This document shows, piece by piece, positions 20,901 to 33,829 of a stretch of DNA of 64,000 nt (position 1 is the first letter of the stretch; each line of letters starts with the position of its first letter). This stretch comes from Oscarella lobularis (Eukaryota > Porifera > Homoscleromorpha > Homosclerophorida > Oscarellidae). The notes under the pieces were generated by a model that was not told where the DNA came from, ran no database searches, and saw only the letters and a list, made by a program, of their open reading frames with translations. A program made the translations under genes and the position numbers. The DNA lies in contig NC_089187.1 in assembly GCF_947507565.1 (NCBI RefSeq), positions 372,001 to 436,000 on the forward strand, written 5' to 3'.

Positions 20901-23531
20901 GATGGAAGCGTTTTCTGATAAAGAAATCGCTGTCGTTTCTCTGACCGCGAGTCTCTCCGCAAAGGAAAAAAGTGTCGGCAACTTGCTGGCCGAGAAGCAA
21001 TCGCTGTCGACGTTGTTAGATCAAATGAGAGCGTCGATTGTGGAATTGGAAGAGAAGACGTCGGCTTTGGAGATGGAGTTAGAGAAGAGTCGCGCGGTGG
21101 AGCGAGTGCTAGTAGCGCGTGATGCAGGAGCTGATGAGAAGGAGATATTGGTTGCTGATCTGACGAAGAACTTGGACGCTTTGAGGAAGGAGAAGGAGAG
21201 CGCTGAAGATGAGCTAAAGGAATCATTTTTGGCTCAATTGCACGTCAAAGAGGAAAAGATAATGGGGTTGGAATATATGATTGCTGACCTGAGGAAGGAA
21301 ATCGAGGCTCTTCAAGAGAAGGATCGTCAGTTGGAGAAGGAGAAAGAATCGCACGCAGCTCAATTCCACGCCAAGATATCAGAACTAGAATCAATGGTTG
21401 CTGACCTAAGAGAAGAAATGGGAGCTGTTCAACAGGAGAAGAAAACCTTGGAGACCCAATTACACGTCAAAGACGAAAAGATATCGGAATTAGAATCAAC
21501 GAAGGAGAAGGATATTGCAAAGGATCGTCAGTTGGAGAAGGAAAACGAATCATACGTGGCTCAAATGCGCGTCAAAAACGAAAATATATTAGAATTAGAA
21601 TCAATGATTGCTGGCCTGAGAGAGAGAGTAGACGCTGTTCAAAAGGAGAGGAATAGCGTAGAGGATCAGATAGCAGAGCAAAAGGAATTCTTCACCGCTC
21701 AATTGCGCGCCAACGAGGAACAGATATTGGAATTAGAATCAATAATCGCTGACCAGAAAAAGAAAGCCGAAAGCGCGGAGGTGCAACTACGAGATGAATT
21801 CGAGGCTCGCGCGCGCGCCAAAGAGGAGAAATGCGCGGAACTTTTCGAGCAGAAGAGTTCGCTTGAATGCACAATGGGCGCCATGCAACGCGAGCTGGAA
21901 TTGCTATTGGAGGGCAAGGCGGAATCGCAGGCGAAATTCAAAAAGGAGTGCCACAACATGCAGGCGATGATCGACGTGCAGTCGAGCACTGTGACTCAAT
22001 TGAAGGACGATAACGATTTTCTCAATTCCCAAATCAAGGAGATGAGGCGAGCGCAAAGGGCTGTCGAAGAGAAGTTGGCCAAGGCGGAAGAAGCGGAATC
22101 GCGACTGAATAGGAATCTAGAGGAACTCATGGAGGAATTAGCGGAGAAAATGAACGAAATCGGCGAGCTTCGACAGGCCCAAGACGAGACGAATGAGACG
22201 GCGAGACGAGAGATGGCGGCTCTTCAGTCGAAATTCAATGCCGACATTGACGAATTGGTGCAGAAACATCGCGCTCAACTTCAAAGTAAGTCATTAAAAT
22301 AGAGCGTTTTTTCTTCTATGATATTTGTGTTGTGGAACAGGCGAGAAAGAGAAAGCGGACGAAGTCTTGAAAGCGAAGACGAAGGAAAACGAAAGTGAGC
22401 TTGTTTGTCTGTATATATATATATTATTGTTGTGCGAGTACGCGTTTGTTTGTTTGTTAGATTACACGGGTGCCAGAGTGGTCGAAGCCGTCGACGTTTA
22501 CATAAAAAGATACGAGGATATGATGAATGCTATGGGCGGTACGTGTGGCGGCTGTCTTACGTCAAATTATTGCCATTTATGATTTTTAGACGAATGGGAC
22601 CGAGAGAAGGATTTGCTGACGACTACAATTGACAAACTAGAAGTAAGTTTTTTTTGACGTTAACCTAAGCACCGATTTTGAAATATTTTATTTTTTATAA
22701 AGGAAGAGAAGATTGATAGTAAGAATCTAGCAAAAAATCGCTATTTTCGCGTCTACGTTTTTTTGTTGCAGCCGCTGATAAAATTGAAGTATTGGAAGCA
22801 GAAATCGAAGGATACTCGCAATTTCAAGTGGTCCTACAACGCCAGAATGATAAACTCATTTTCCAGAACAAGGCTTTGAAAAGTAAATCACCCTCGAAAG
22901 ATCGAGCACCTCACCTAGAAGACTCTTGTAGGCAAAAATGAAGAAATGCTAAAGAAAATATCAGAAGGACTAGACGACAGCGAGGCGAGATCAAAACTGG
23001 AGAGAATGCGTTCAGAATTGAAAGGCTTGATGAAAGAAAACGAACGACTCCGAAAGGAATTGGCTGCCGGCCGGTCTGGTCAAGAGTCAGGGGAAGGAAA
23101 AGGTAAGCCTTTGTAAATCTATTTTTTTCAGTGCACTAATTCAGTTTTAAGTATTTTTTCGACACAACACGGTGAGCGCTGTATCGGAAGCGGCCGCGTA
23201 CAAGTTGAGGGTAAGTGTGACCCCTATGTATATGCTATGCATTCTAATGTCTTTGCAGAAACAATTGGATCTGGCCTTGGATGAGAAGCGCGCTTTGGAG
23301 GCAACGGCCAAAAATTTAGGCACGCGGCTCGAAACGGAAAAAATGCAAGGTCGCCTTTGGAGGTTTGCCTGTTTTTGGTATAAAATTAATAAATTGATTG
23401 TGAGATCGCTCTTTTTCTGCAGGTCCAAGTACGAAGAAGCGACGAAATTTCGCTCCGAATTGATGGGACGTCCGGAAAAGGGTAGGGATAGGGAGAATGA
23501 ATTTCCTCTTAGTAGCAATCGCTACCCTTGA
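17959..23531 (+). CDS. CENPE: Kinesin-7, CENP-E type
   Basis: CENP-E is a plus-end-directed mitotic kinesin that carries chromosomes to the metaphase plate at kinetochores. The motor starts [17 protein letters not shown] (17959-18008) and continues through short exons. It includes the P-loop [16 protein letters not shown] (18449-18566), switch I with [11 protein letters not shown] (18980-19047), switch [11 protein letters not shown] (near 19240), and [20 protein letters not shown] (near 19500). [12 protein letters not shown] and [10 protein letters not shown] match CENP-E closely. The rest is coiled coil, mostly in one large exon (about 20873-22302), shorter than the vertebrate rod. A poly-Asp tract lies at about 20302-20331. 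My C-terminus (23531) has no CaaX box, though human CENP-E has one. The 3' exons after 22300 are less certain. Confidence 0.9.
20302..20331 (+). repeat. GAC microsatellite coding poly-Asp
   Basis: Ten GAY codons in a row within a CENP-E exon give an acidic run. It is a perfect triplet repeat and so likely to vary in length between individuals. Confidence 0.85.
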
Positions 23532-23875
23532 CTGCTCTGTTGTTTTATTGCGCGCGGTACAGTTCCTTGATTTTTTGCCGTGACGTTACTGTTAGTTAAT
23601 TTAAATGTCTGTATCTTGTGTTATTTCTGCTTTATCTAAAGTAATACAGTTTCATTTGTGCTGCAGTGTTTTTACCGCTATAGGATACGGGCAACTTTGT
23701 TGCTTTGGGTCCCGTATATTTTACACATGGCGTCTGGCGTTCTCGTAGCGAAAAAGACGAAAATCGACGATTCGACGCCGCGATCGTATATCCGCGAAAC
23801 GTTCGAAAGCAGCGCGAAGGTACTCGTTGAAAAATTCGCGAAGCGGGGCCTCCCATCGAGAACCCGTTCTCGAAG
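23532..23875 (+). other. PSMC5 upstream region with possible N-terminal exon
   Basis: An ATG at 23727 opens a frame of 31 codons (MASGVLVAKKTKIDD…) up to a possible donor at 23820 (GCGAAG|gtactc). An acceptor directly before the PSMC5 ATG (ctcgaag|ATG, 23876) is in phase with it. This could be a 31-residue N-terminal extension, a uORF, or chance. Confidence 0.35.
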
Positions 23876-25660
<1,785 letters not shown>

Positions 25661-25926
25661 TACAGTAGGGCAGGTAGTGTGATTGGTTGCAGAGAAAAAA
25701 CGAGAGAGAGAGAGTACATATAGCGTTTTACACGGAATGTGGCCATATTACCAATAATTTAGATCGAGGGTTGTGGCATTTTTTGAGTGGCTCACGTAAC
25801 CAATTCTCTATTATTCAGCAAGGTAAGTTGAAAGGACACCGTATATCATATCCATTCTTATTTAGACTATAGGAACATAGAACGAAACAATCAGGTAGTA
25901 CGTCACAGTAACGTTGATTATTTTCT

Positions 25927-28900
25927 TCATTTAGCCGGATCGCCGAATCCCACCTCATCCTGAAGCCGACCGATTTCCTCCAGCAACTTCTCATCGCACA
26001 AATTCACCTTGAGCGCGTACTTATACGCCTGCTCGGCTTCGACCTTCCTCCCGCTCCGCAGACACACCATAGCCAAGTATCCCCAAACTTCCGGATCGGC
26101 ATTATTCAAAATATTCGCCTCGCACAACGCGTCCTCCGCCTCGCTCAAATCGCCCATCCGATAGCAAGCAATGCCGACCCCAAGCCACGAGAAGGCGGTC
26201 GGCGATCGCTTACACGCCAACAAGAACGTATGCTTCGCGCCCTCGTACTGCTCCTCCTGGATATAGAGCGAACCGAGACGCAGGTAAACGGTGTGCATGT
26301 CCGACGCTTCGGAAATAAAATCGAGGACCCGTTCGTAGGCCGCCTTCGCTTCCTCGCGATTTCCCGTTAGGTATTCGACGTGACCGAGTTGGGCCCACGT
26401 GTCTGGGTTCTGGTAGTCGTACACTAGAGCTTCGGTGAGATTACCTCGCGCTTGATCGTAGAGTTTGCGTTGCATGTTCACGCAGGCTAGCGCTATGTAA
26501 TAGGAGGCGGACGTCGACGCGTCGATGAACTCGTGCTCCAGCGCTTTCGCCGCCCAATCGGTCGCCTGCATTTCGAGAAGAAAATAGGCGGCTTGGAGAA
26601 AGATGCTCTCGCCCGTTTCCTCCTCTTCGTCGACGATCTCCGGCGGCGGCGACGACGGGACGACGATCGACGGCTGGGCGGGAAGCGGCGACTTGGCGGC
26701 GCTCACATTCGACGCCGTAAGCCCACGCGGAACCGCCGCTAGCGTCGTCGACGATTTCCGATCCGCAGGTTGATCCGGAAAAATTTCAACTGGCGGCGGT
26801 ATCACTTCCGTTTCCGTAGAAACGTCGTCGCGTTCGAGACGACGACGCCGTGCGGCGGCGGCGGCGGCGCGCGCTCGACCGGCGTTCGCTCGACGAGCCT
26901 CGATGAACGCCATTTCGGCGCGAACGTCATCGTGAGTCATTTCGTAATAGAGCCCCACGATCGTCCACGTGACGACGCCTACGTCGTCGACGGTCGTCGC
27001 CGATTCGAGAAACGTTTCGGCGACGTCGTTGCGATCGGCGGCGACGATGGCGTACATGAGCAAGGCGACGGCGTGACGCTGATCGAGCGAAACGGCCTCG
27101 CGAAAACATTCCGCCGCTTTCGCTCGATCTCCAATGAGAAGCGCAAAGCGACCGTAGTCGACCCAATGATCGGCGTTTCCGACGTCACGTGCCAAACGCT
27201 CTTGATAAAACCGTGACGCGAGCTCGTAGTTAAAATTGACTTCGGCTTCGCGAGCGAAATGTTTTATTACGGCGTCGTCGTCGACGGGCGAAGCGGGGGC
27301 GGGGACGGCGGCGATCGAATCGACGGTAAACGTCTTGGCGAGACTCCGATGCATTTCGTCGACGAGAAACACGTAGAGTTGACCGAGAAAAGCGCGTCGA
27401 CTCGTCGCGTCGCGAAACGACTTCTTATGGGCGAATTTCTCGCGCACGACGTTGACGACGACGCGCTTGAGTTGCTCCTTGAAAAGGTGATACTTTCCCG
27501 ACGTATTCAAATGATAGACGAGCTGCTTTCGTCGATGGGCCGCCGCCTCGCTCGAAAGGGCCAATTCGTTCTGCGACAATTTCTCGCCGAACGCGCATCG
27601 AAATTCGTCGAGAACGTGCGACGCGACGCGCGCGATTTCCCGATGAAAATCGCCGACCGCCGCGTCGGCGCCGCCGATTCGTTTCGGAAACGCCGCTCGC
27701 GGCGGCACGACGTCGCGCACCATGCGAGCAAGCGATTCCGTCGAACGTTTCTCGACGAACGGACGATCCATCGATATCTCCACGACAACGTAGGTCTTGG
27801 ATTCGACGTAGGCGCGCGAGTCGACGCTCGCCGCGACGAATTCCGGTATCGCTTCCGTTCCGACTTCCGCTTGGGTTCCGGTTCCGATGAACGTCGACGA
27901 CGGTTTCGGCGTGAGAATCGCCGATTTTTTGCGATTGCCGCGCGCCGACGCGATGCTTCGCGTTCCAGCGACGCTAATCGATCTCATTGCGACGTCGAGA
28001 GTGCTCGTCCCGAGCGAGCGTTTCGTCTTTTCGGACACTTCGGAGTCGATGTACGGTTGAATGGGATAGGCGCCGCGTAGACGCGTCGCTCCTGGATACA
28101 GAAGCGGCGTTAAGTTGACGTAGGCGATCCCGTGGTAAGTCGGCATTGGATCCTCTTTTTGTTTCGAGCCGCCGCCGCCGCCGCCGCCCGGTTGCGTTGC
28201 CGCGGCGGGAAGGCGGAATATTTCGACGGGCCATACGCGCGATTTTGCGATGAGAGATTGAAAGGTTGCGCACGCGTTCGCGTCGAGACGGCAACGGCGT
28301 TCGGAGTTCCAGGCGACGCGCGGACGCGATCGTTCCGCTTCGCGTCGAAACGCGACGTGCCGCACACTCTTGAAATCCCCGTCCTCGTCCTCGTACGGAA
28401 TCGAGCGAACTTCGCTACCCTAAAAAATCAAAGGTATTATAAATATATGAACCCTTTGTATTTGATACAAGAGTAGTATAAGAAACCCTTTGAAATAAAG
28501 GGTCTATAGTACTCTTTGATGCCCTCTAGATACATAATTAATACTATTTATTTTTTCTTGCCTGTATTAGTTGGCTCATTCCCTGGGCTGTGCCAACGTA
28601 ACTCCATCTTCTCATTGGAGGATCTCTATCCGACGGCACTTTCACTTGGCCTTGAGGCAAGACGACTGTCGCTTCGGTCGCCTTGGCAATCGGAACCGGC
28701 AAACTGACTGTGAACGTATATCCGCCGCCGGGCGCCCAGCCGTCGGGAATCGAATACATCGAATCGATTCGAACGGAAAAAACGTTCCCCTCTTTAATTT
28801 CAACGTCGCTTAGCAACGGACTCGACGGCGCGACGGAATACTCGATCTGCGGTAGGGAATCCGACGCGAAATCGATTTCGACGGAACCGGTGGGAAAAAC

Positions 28901-29287
28901 GGCCTGAGATCCCGTCACAATCGACTGGCCGCGAAGCAGAGGTAAGAGATCGACGCTCGCCTGACCGACAACATTTGTCTTGTCCTCCTTCGCTTTTTTG
29001 TCCTTTGGAACGCATTCGACGATCGTCAGAACGATTGGCTTGTGAGCGATTTCGTCGAGCGCCGCGTAGCGAGTCGGCGCGCTCACGGCGAACGTTATTT
29101 GCGCGTCGTATTGGGCCGTTTTCTCGGCGGCGACAAGCGGCACGCGGCCCGTTTCGCTTTGGGTTCGCGAGCCGAATTCGACGCGGACGAACGACGTCAT
29201 TTGGACGTCTTGACGGCTCGGCTTGAAATTCGTGCATCGCGAGATCGATACGGTGAACGGAACGGTGTACGCATCGTCGGTCGCCAT
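25927..29287 (-). CDS. CFAP70: Cilia- and flagella-associated protein 70
   Basis: CFAP70 is an axonemal outer-dynein-arm-associated protein with TPR repeats that is needed for ciliary beating. Two exons, 28562-29287 and 25927-28419, encode 1072 residues, close to the usual family length. The N-terminal exon holds a beta-rich domain (VPFTVSISRCTNF, QTEIxF-type strands). The second exon continues with YHGIAYVNLTPLLYPGATRL and QPYID, typical of CFAP70. After a long middle region come C-terminal TPRs with FNYELASRFYQERL, YLTGNREEAKAAYERVL and YRMGDLSEAEDALCEANILN. The only intron has a GC donor (CAG|GCAAGA at 28561). The gene is GC-rich with many CpG-type codons. Long plus-strand open frames opposite it are shadows. 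Confidence 0.93.
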
Positions 29288-29312
29288 TTGTGTTGCATCA
29301 ACGGCTGTTGTT
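29288..29312. promoter_or_regulatory. Very short divergent interval, CFAP70 / unknown gene
   Basis: Only 25 bases lie between the CFAP70 ATG and the start of the plus-strand gene. The two must overlap in promoter and 5' UTR, which suggests joint expression, perhaps in ciliated cells. This is inference from spacing. Confidence 0.45.
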
Positions 29313-30409
29313 ATGGTGAGTTCAAATCAGGTGACCTGGGCTTTTGCTATCCCGTATTCGGGGACTGAACGTCGAAAATATCGTCGAAAAAGCAACGAAA
29401 AGGCGCTGGAACAAGAGAAAAGGTAGAACGAAATGAGTACAGTATCTTGTGAGATAACTATCGAAGGCCATTTTTAGAACTCGCTTGCACCACGTGGACG
29501 GCCGATCGTCGTTTTCGTGCATCGCCACGACGCTCAAGTAAGTTCTGCGTTATAATAGATGAAAGGCAAGTAAAACAGACGTCCGTGATTTGGAAAAAAC
29601 GAAGGGGGCCCCCTCGTTTTTGAAGGGGCGTGACTAAGGTGTACCGGCAGGAGGTCTTTTTTGTGTAAAATTTGACCGGTACGAAGTGTTTGACCTTGCA
29701 GGGCTGTTCTACTGATAAATTAGAGTAGATCTAGCGCGTTTATTTGGAAATCCGCGAGTTGAAGTTTTTAGGCAACCGTGAACTATAGCTCATGGTTTTT
29801 GGCCAAAAACCGCATCTCTCAAAATTTCAAGATTTTCACGTCAAACGATAGGCCTTTTGTATCTAGTTGATTCTACCATCTCAAATTAGTCTACCGTGCC
29901 AATTTTTTGCTTTTTTGAAGGGGCGGGACTAATATTAACGTGTACCGGAAGGGGTCTTTTTTCGTGTGAAATTTGACCGATACTAAGTGTTTGACCTCGT
30001 AGGGTTGTTCTACTGATAAAATAGAGTAGATCTAGCGCGTTTATTTGGAAATCTGTGAGTTGAGATTTTTAGGCAACCGTGAGCTATAGTCCATGGTTTT
30101 TGGTCATTTCGGTGACCTCTCCGATTTCGAAGATTTCTTTATAAAAAGATGGGTATTGGTTGCCTGTTTGATCTCGCAGTACCAAATTGACCTCACACCT
30201 CAAATTTTGGCTGAAATTCACATTTTCTGTAGATGGCCTATATCAACACATGGATCAATTCCCTCCTCCTCCAAACTGTTTCCTTCCGCTATTCAAGGTA
30301 AATAACGCAGTAGATTTGAGTGCGCTGATTTCACGTTGATTTTTTAGTTCTCTCTCCTCTCCCCAACGGATCAATCCGACGATACAGATGCAGAAAGAAG
30401 AAGACGTAG
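29313..30409 (+). CDS. Small 98-residue protein of unknown function
   Basis: Four exons (29313-29422, 29478-29537, 30233-30297, 30348-30409) join in phase to 99 codons including the stop. The protein starts MVSSNQVTWAFAIPYSG, has a basic helix (GTERRKYRRKSNEKALEQEK), then TRLHHVDGRSSFSCIATTL and WPISTHGSIPSSSKLFPSAI, and ends RCRKKKT. There is no signal peptide or membrane segment. I do not recognise the family. Its divergent partner CFAP70 suggests a ciliary role, such as a small microtubule-associated protein, but this is only a guess by position. The large second intron (29538-30232) contains a duplicated repeat. Confidence 0.55.
29621..30105. repeat. Two direct repeats of about 180 bp in an intron
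   Basis: Copies at 29621-29804 and 29926-30105 share most bases, for example TGTTCTACTGATAAA, AGAGTAGATCTAGCGCGTTT and TTAGGCAACCGTGA. They differ at scattered positions and small indels, so the duplication is old. No coding frame is seen. Each copy starts with 'gaaggggcg(t/g)gact'. Confidence 0.8.
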
Positions 30410-30414
30410 ACGAA

Positions 30415-30655
30415 GCCAGCACCCTGGGGACTTGGGTCAAAGTCTCCCTCCTTGTGGGCTGGAGGTTAATCAGCTTCTCCCCTGTGGACTTGGGTTAAAG
30501 TTCACCCTGGTGACTTGGGTCAAAGTCTCCCTCCTTGTGGGCTGGAGGCGAATGTGCTCTCCCCTGGGGACTTGGGTTAAAGTCTCGCTCCTTGGTGGCT
30601 GGAGGATAATGTGCCTACCCCCTGTGGACTTGGGTTAAAGTTCACTGTGGGGACT
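30415..30655. repeat. Minisatellite with unit 'acttgggtcaaagtctccctcc…ggctggagg'
   Basis: About four to five imperfect units recur, each built of 'ggggacttgggt(c/t)aaagt', a short pyrimidine phrase and 'ggctggagg'. The repeat follows the stop codon of the small unknown gene, so it is probably 3' UTR or intergenic. Confidence 0.8.
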
Positions 30656-31206
30656 GCAGTCTCAGTCTCACCGCTTGGCCAGGAGGTCAAGCGGCAGCGC
30701 AGGATCAACTAACCAAGGATGACCAAGGAGGAGGAGGAGGAAGGGAAGACGAAAGAGGACTTTTAATTTTTTTATTATATACATCCGGGATATTGCAATA
30801 AAAATTTTGACCATAGTTTCTCCTACTTTTACAACCGGAAGCGGCACGCGACGTAAAACGACGTACTATATAGTACGCTATTTCCACGTCGCGTGCGCGC
30901 CGATTCCTAAGCTAAGTGCACTGCTTCGTCTCCATACCCTGAAGATCGAAAGCTGCATGCGCCTACGACTAATTACATTCATTATACAAAAAACGCGCGC
31001 GCAGATAGTCTCTTCTTTCTTCTTGGCATTCAGACGATTCTTTCGCGTCGAGTTTGCAGGAACAGCTAAATAAAAGAATGAACTTCAGTTGTCCATATAT
31101 GAACGTATAAGCACGATCTATTTCAAATCATGGCGGTGATTTGGCAAGCCCATGGATTGCCCGCCCGCCCCACTTTAGACTGCGAGGAGCCCCCCCCCCC
31201 CTCAGC
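30656..31206. other. Intergenic with nested palindrome
   Basis: No gene is supported. An 11-bp inverted repeat pairs GCACGCGACGT (30844-30854) with ACGTCGCGTGC (30886-30896). Its interior holds the perfect 14-base palindrome GTACTATATAGTAC at 30863-30876. A run of C at about 31191-31201 and a TGTGGGG start region follow. Confidence 0.5.
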
Positions 31207-31395
31207 ATGTGGGGCGATGTTTCCTTACTTCTTCTGATCATGACGTTGAAACAAGTAGACGCGATGCCTGTCGGCGAGCGAGCGAGCGAAACCAGCGTCG
31301 CCGCGAAGAGGTTTGCTGAAAATGGGAGGTCCTCGCCTAAAAATCGATCATCTGAATGCTTTAAACAATTCCAAAAAGACTTAAACTTACGTTAA
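31207..31395 (+). CDS. Candidate small secreted peptide
   Basis: A 62-residue frame begins MWGDVSLLLLIMTLKQVDA, a good signal peptide, followed by a polar stretch with basic pairs and one Cys (SSECFKQF). I do not recognise it. It lies upstream of PLXDC and could instead be a 5' exon of a longer transcript or chance. Codon use and intron context give no further support. Confidence 0.25.
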   Translation: MWGDVSLLLLIMTLKQVDAMPVGERASETSVAAKRFAENGRSSPKNRSSECFKQFQKDLNLR

Positions 31396-31617
31396 AGAAG
31401 GCTGGAAACTCAAAACAAAGGGAAAAGCAGCGAGAAACGAGACATCGACGAGCACGTGGAGAAGCCTGAAGTTGAGAAAGCGCTCGTAAAGCGCGCTAAA
31501 GGGAATGACGTTTAGTTTAGATGACGTCAAATGACATCACAAAGGAATTTACTTACCTATCTTTAGCGCACAACTCCTGAAGAGACGGAACAAAGGACCG
31601 CTTCTTTTCAACCGTCC

Positions 31618-33140
31618 ATGCCTCGACTGGCAACCGTGCTCCTCTCCGCAGTTCTCGTCGTCTGTCGCGGCTTGAACGAAGGCGATTCAGGTAGAAACAG
31701 CCGACGCGCGACACTCTATTTCGTTATCAGACTTCCGCTTGGGGACGTCGCTAGACAGTTACCGCACGATCAACGCACGAGAAAGTCGCGTCGCCAGCGC
31801 AATTCGCTTCGAAAGTGACATCCCGGTCGCGTCGCAACACTTCCGCGATCGTCGCGCCGCGGACTCCCCAGAGGTAGAGTAGAAATGAACGCGAAGGAAC
31901 GCAATCAATGTCCCTTTCCCAAAAGGAGGCGCGAATCGTGGACGATCACACTTACTATACGGTTAAGTATAATTCGGTTGCGCCGACCGATTATCCGTGG
32001 ATTGAACTGTCTCATCGGCGCGGCGCGCACAACGCGAGTCTGCCGAGCATACTGAGTCATTCCTATCGATCGGCCCAGGTCTGCTTCAATTAGATTAAGT
32101 AATTGTATTAATCTATTTGGGGTGTGATTTTCCAGGTCGTTAATCTCGACTTTCGATTTCCTTACTATGGGCATGTTTTGGAGAGCGTTGTTATTACGAC
32201 TGGAGGTGAGATACGACGTCACTCATAGCATTGACATCTCTTACCTGTATTATTCAGGGTTCCTTTACATGAATCCGGATTTTATTCACCAGTCGTTGGC
32301 CTTGACTCAGTACATCGCTCCTCTCATGGCGAACTTCGATTTCCAGTTGACTTCCCACTCCTTTCTTTACTATGCTAACATACAAAGCAAAGGCAAGACC
32401 CCACGAATTAAAAAAAAAATAGACTCGTTTACCTTTTTCTCCTTGCACAGGCAAGAAAATGTTCATTGTGCAGTGGGAAAACGTCACAATCCAAGATCAC
32501 CCAGACGGTAAATAAACGAATAAATAAATGACCCATACAGTATTTAATGGGATCATTCTGTATACAGTTGGAGGCTATGCGTTCCAATGTGCGCTCGTCG
32601 AAGACGGAACAATAGTGTTTTCCTACAGAAACGTATAGTCCAAAGTTTAGTCTTTGATTCCAATTCAAAGTTTTTTCTAGATACCTTACAAAGTATCCAA
32701 ACTGTCATCCGCAAATCATCCGGTTACAGTCGGCCTGTCTGATGCCTTTTACGTGGACACACTTCTGTCGACAGGATGTAATATAAATCGATGTGACAAC
32801 GCTATTTCCCTATGGCCTGTATTCCTAGTCATTCTCCGCACAATTTATGAATACCATCAGATTAATTTAACCGATTACGGCTCGTACAGCATCGTGAATG
32901 ACGTCGTCATCGTTTTCTCTCCCGTCAAAAGTCAGTAAATACGTCGCAATCGTTTGCACGTTGTCTGTACAGCGCGCCCCTCGTAGACTGCATCTCGGCT
33001 GCAACTTGCTCCCAATGCGTGAACGTGAGTCGCAACCTCTAGCATTTTTCTCTGAAAGCCGAAGTCCTTGTCACAGGTGCCCAATTTCTCATGTAAATGG
33101 TGCAGTGCTTTGGAGAGGTACCAACCCCACCACCTTCACG

Positions 33141-33196
<56 letters not shown>

Positions 33197-33648
33197 ACTC
33201 TCGTTTCAGATGTTCCGACGGAATAGACCGACACCGTCAAGAGTGGGAGAACCGGTGCAGCGAAAAGGTAAGTCCCGCCCACGCACACGCACACATACAT
33301 AAATAAATTCCTCAAGTCAACGGATACGTGTACTACTAAGACGACGACCCAATTGCCCTCTAGCACTATTGGAGGCACGGAGGCCGCACAAAGGGGGAGC
33401 TCTTCGGGCTTATCCCCGGGTATCTACGTCGCCATTGCGCTCGTCATTCTCCTCGTGGCAATCGGAGTCGCTTGGTTCGTCTACGCGTACACGCACCCTA
33501 ATTCTAAGTCGGGGCTTTGGCTTATTGAGGTAGAACGCACGACGATTAGCCACGTGGTGGTGGGTAATCTTTTTTTCTTTAGCACGGTCGTTTTTGGAAG
33601 CGCTCTTCGTCGGACAAGTATTCGGTTAACGAACCGACGGCAATCTGA
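31618..33648 (+). CDS. PLXDC2: PLXDC/TEM7-type membrane receptor
   Basis: PLXDC1/2 are single-pass receptors, reported to bind PEDF and nidogen/cortactin, with a nidogen-like outer part and a PSI domain. The signal peptide is in exon 31618-31690 (MPRLATVLLSAVLVVCRG); exon 31755-31873 follows. Family blocks are FRFPYYGHVLESVVITTGGF, QYIAPLMANFD, FIVQWENVTIQD, FQCALVEDGTIVFSYRN, HPVTVGLSDAF and RTIYEYHQINL, then a PSI remnant ending RCSDGIDRHRQEWEN. One membrane helix (AIALVILLVAIGVAWFVYAY, near 33430-33490) and a short tail ending NEPTAI follow. An intron holds a long (TC)n(TA)n run. PLXDC1 and PLXDC2 are vertebrate paralogues, so the symbol only marks the family. Confidence 0.88.
33142..33196. 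repeat. (TC)n(TA)n microsatellite
   Basis: About 27 bases of TC followed by about 26 bases of TA lie inside a PLXDC intron and merge with its polypyrimidine tract. Length change could affect splicing of the PSI exon. Confidence 0.85.
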
Positions 33649-33829
33649 CTGAGTTATTTTATCACGTGAACGTTGTTATTTCAACAATAACGGGAGTGGT
33701 TAAATCGTTTCAATTAATTAATATCAGGGGGTTACAGCGTGTAGGGGCAGATCTGATTCACGTTCGTTCTTGTGCTATAAATTTAAATAAAAAAAAGTTT
33801 TAAACTGGGGAGGGGCGACTTTATTTTAT

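Noticed and set aside
27259-28080. 273-codon plus-strand open frame opposite CFAP70
   Set aside because: It is the complement of a very GC-rich CFAP70 exon, is Arg/Asp-rich without any domain, and CFAP70 on the other strand is certain.
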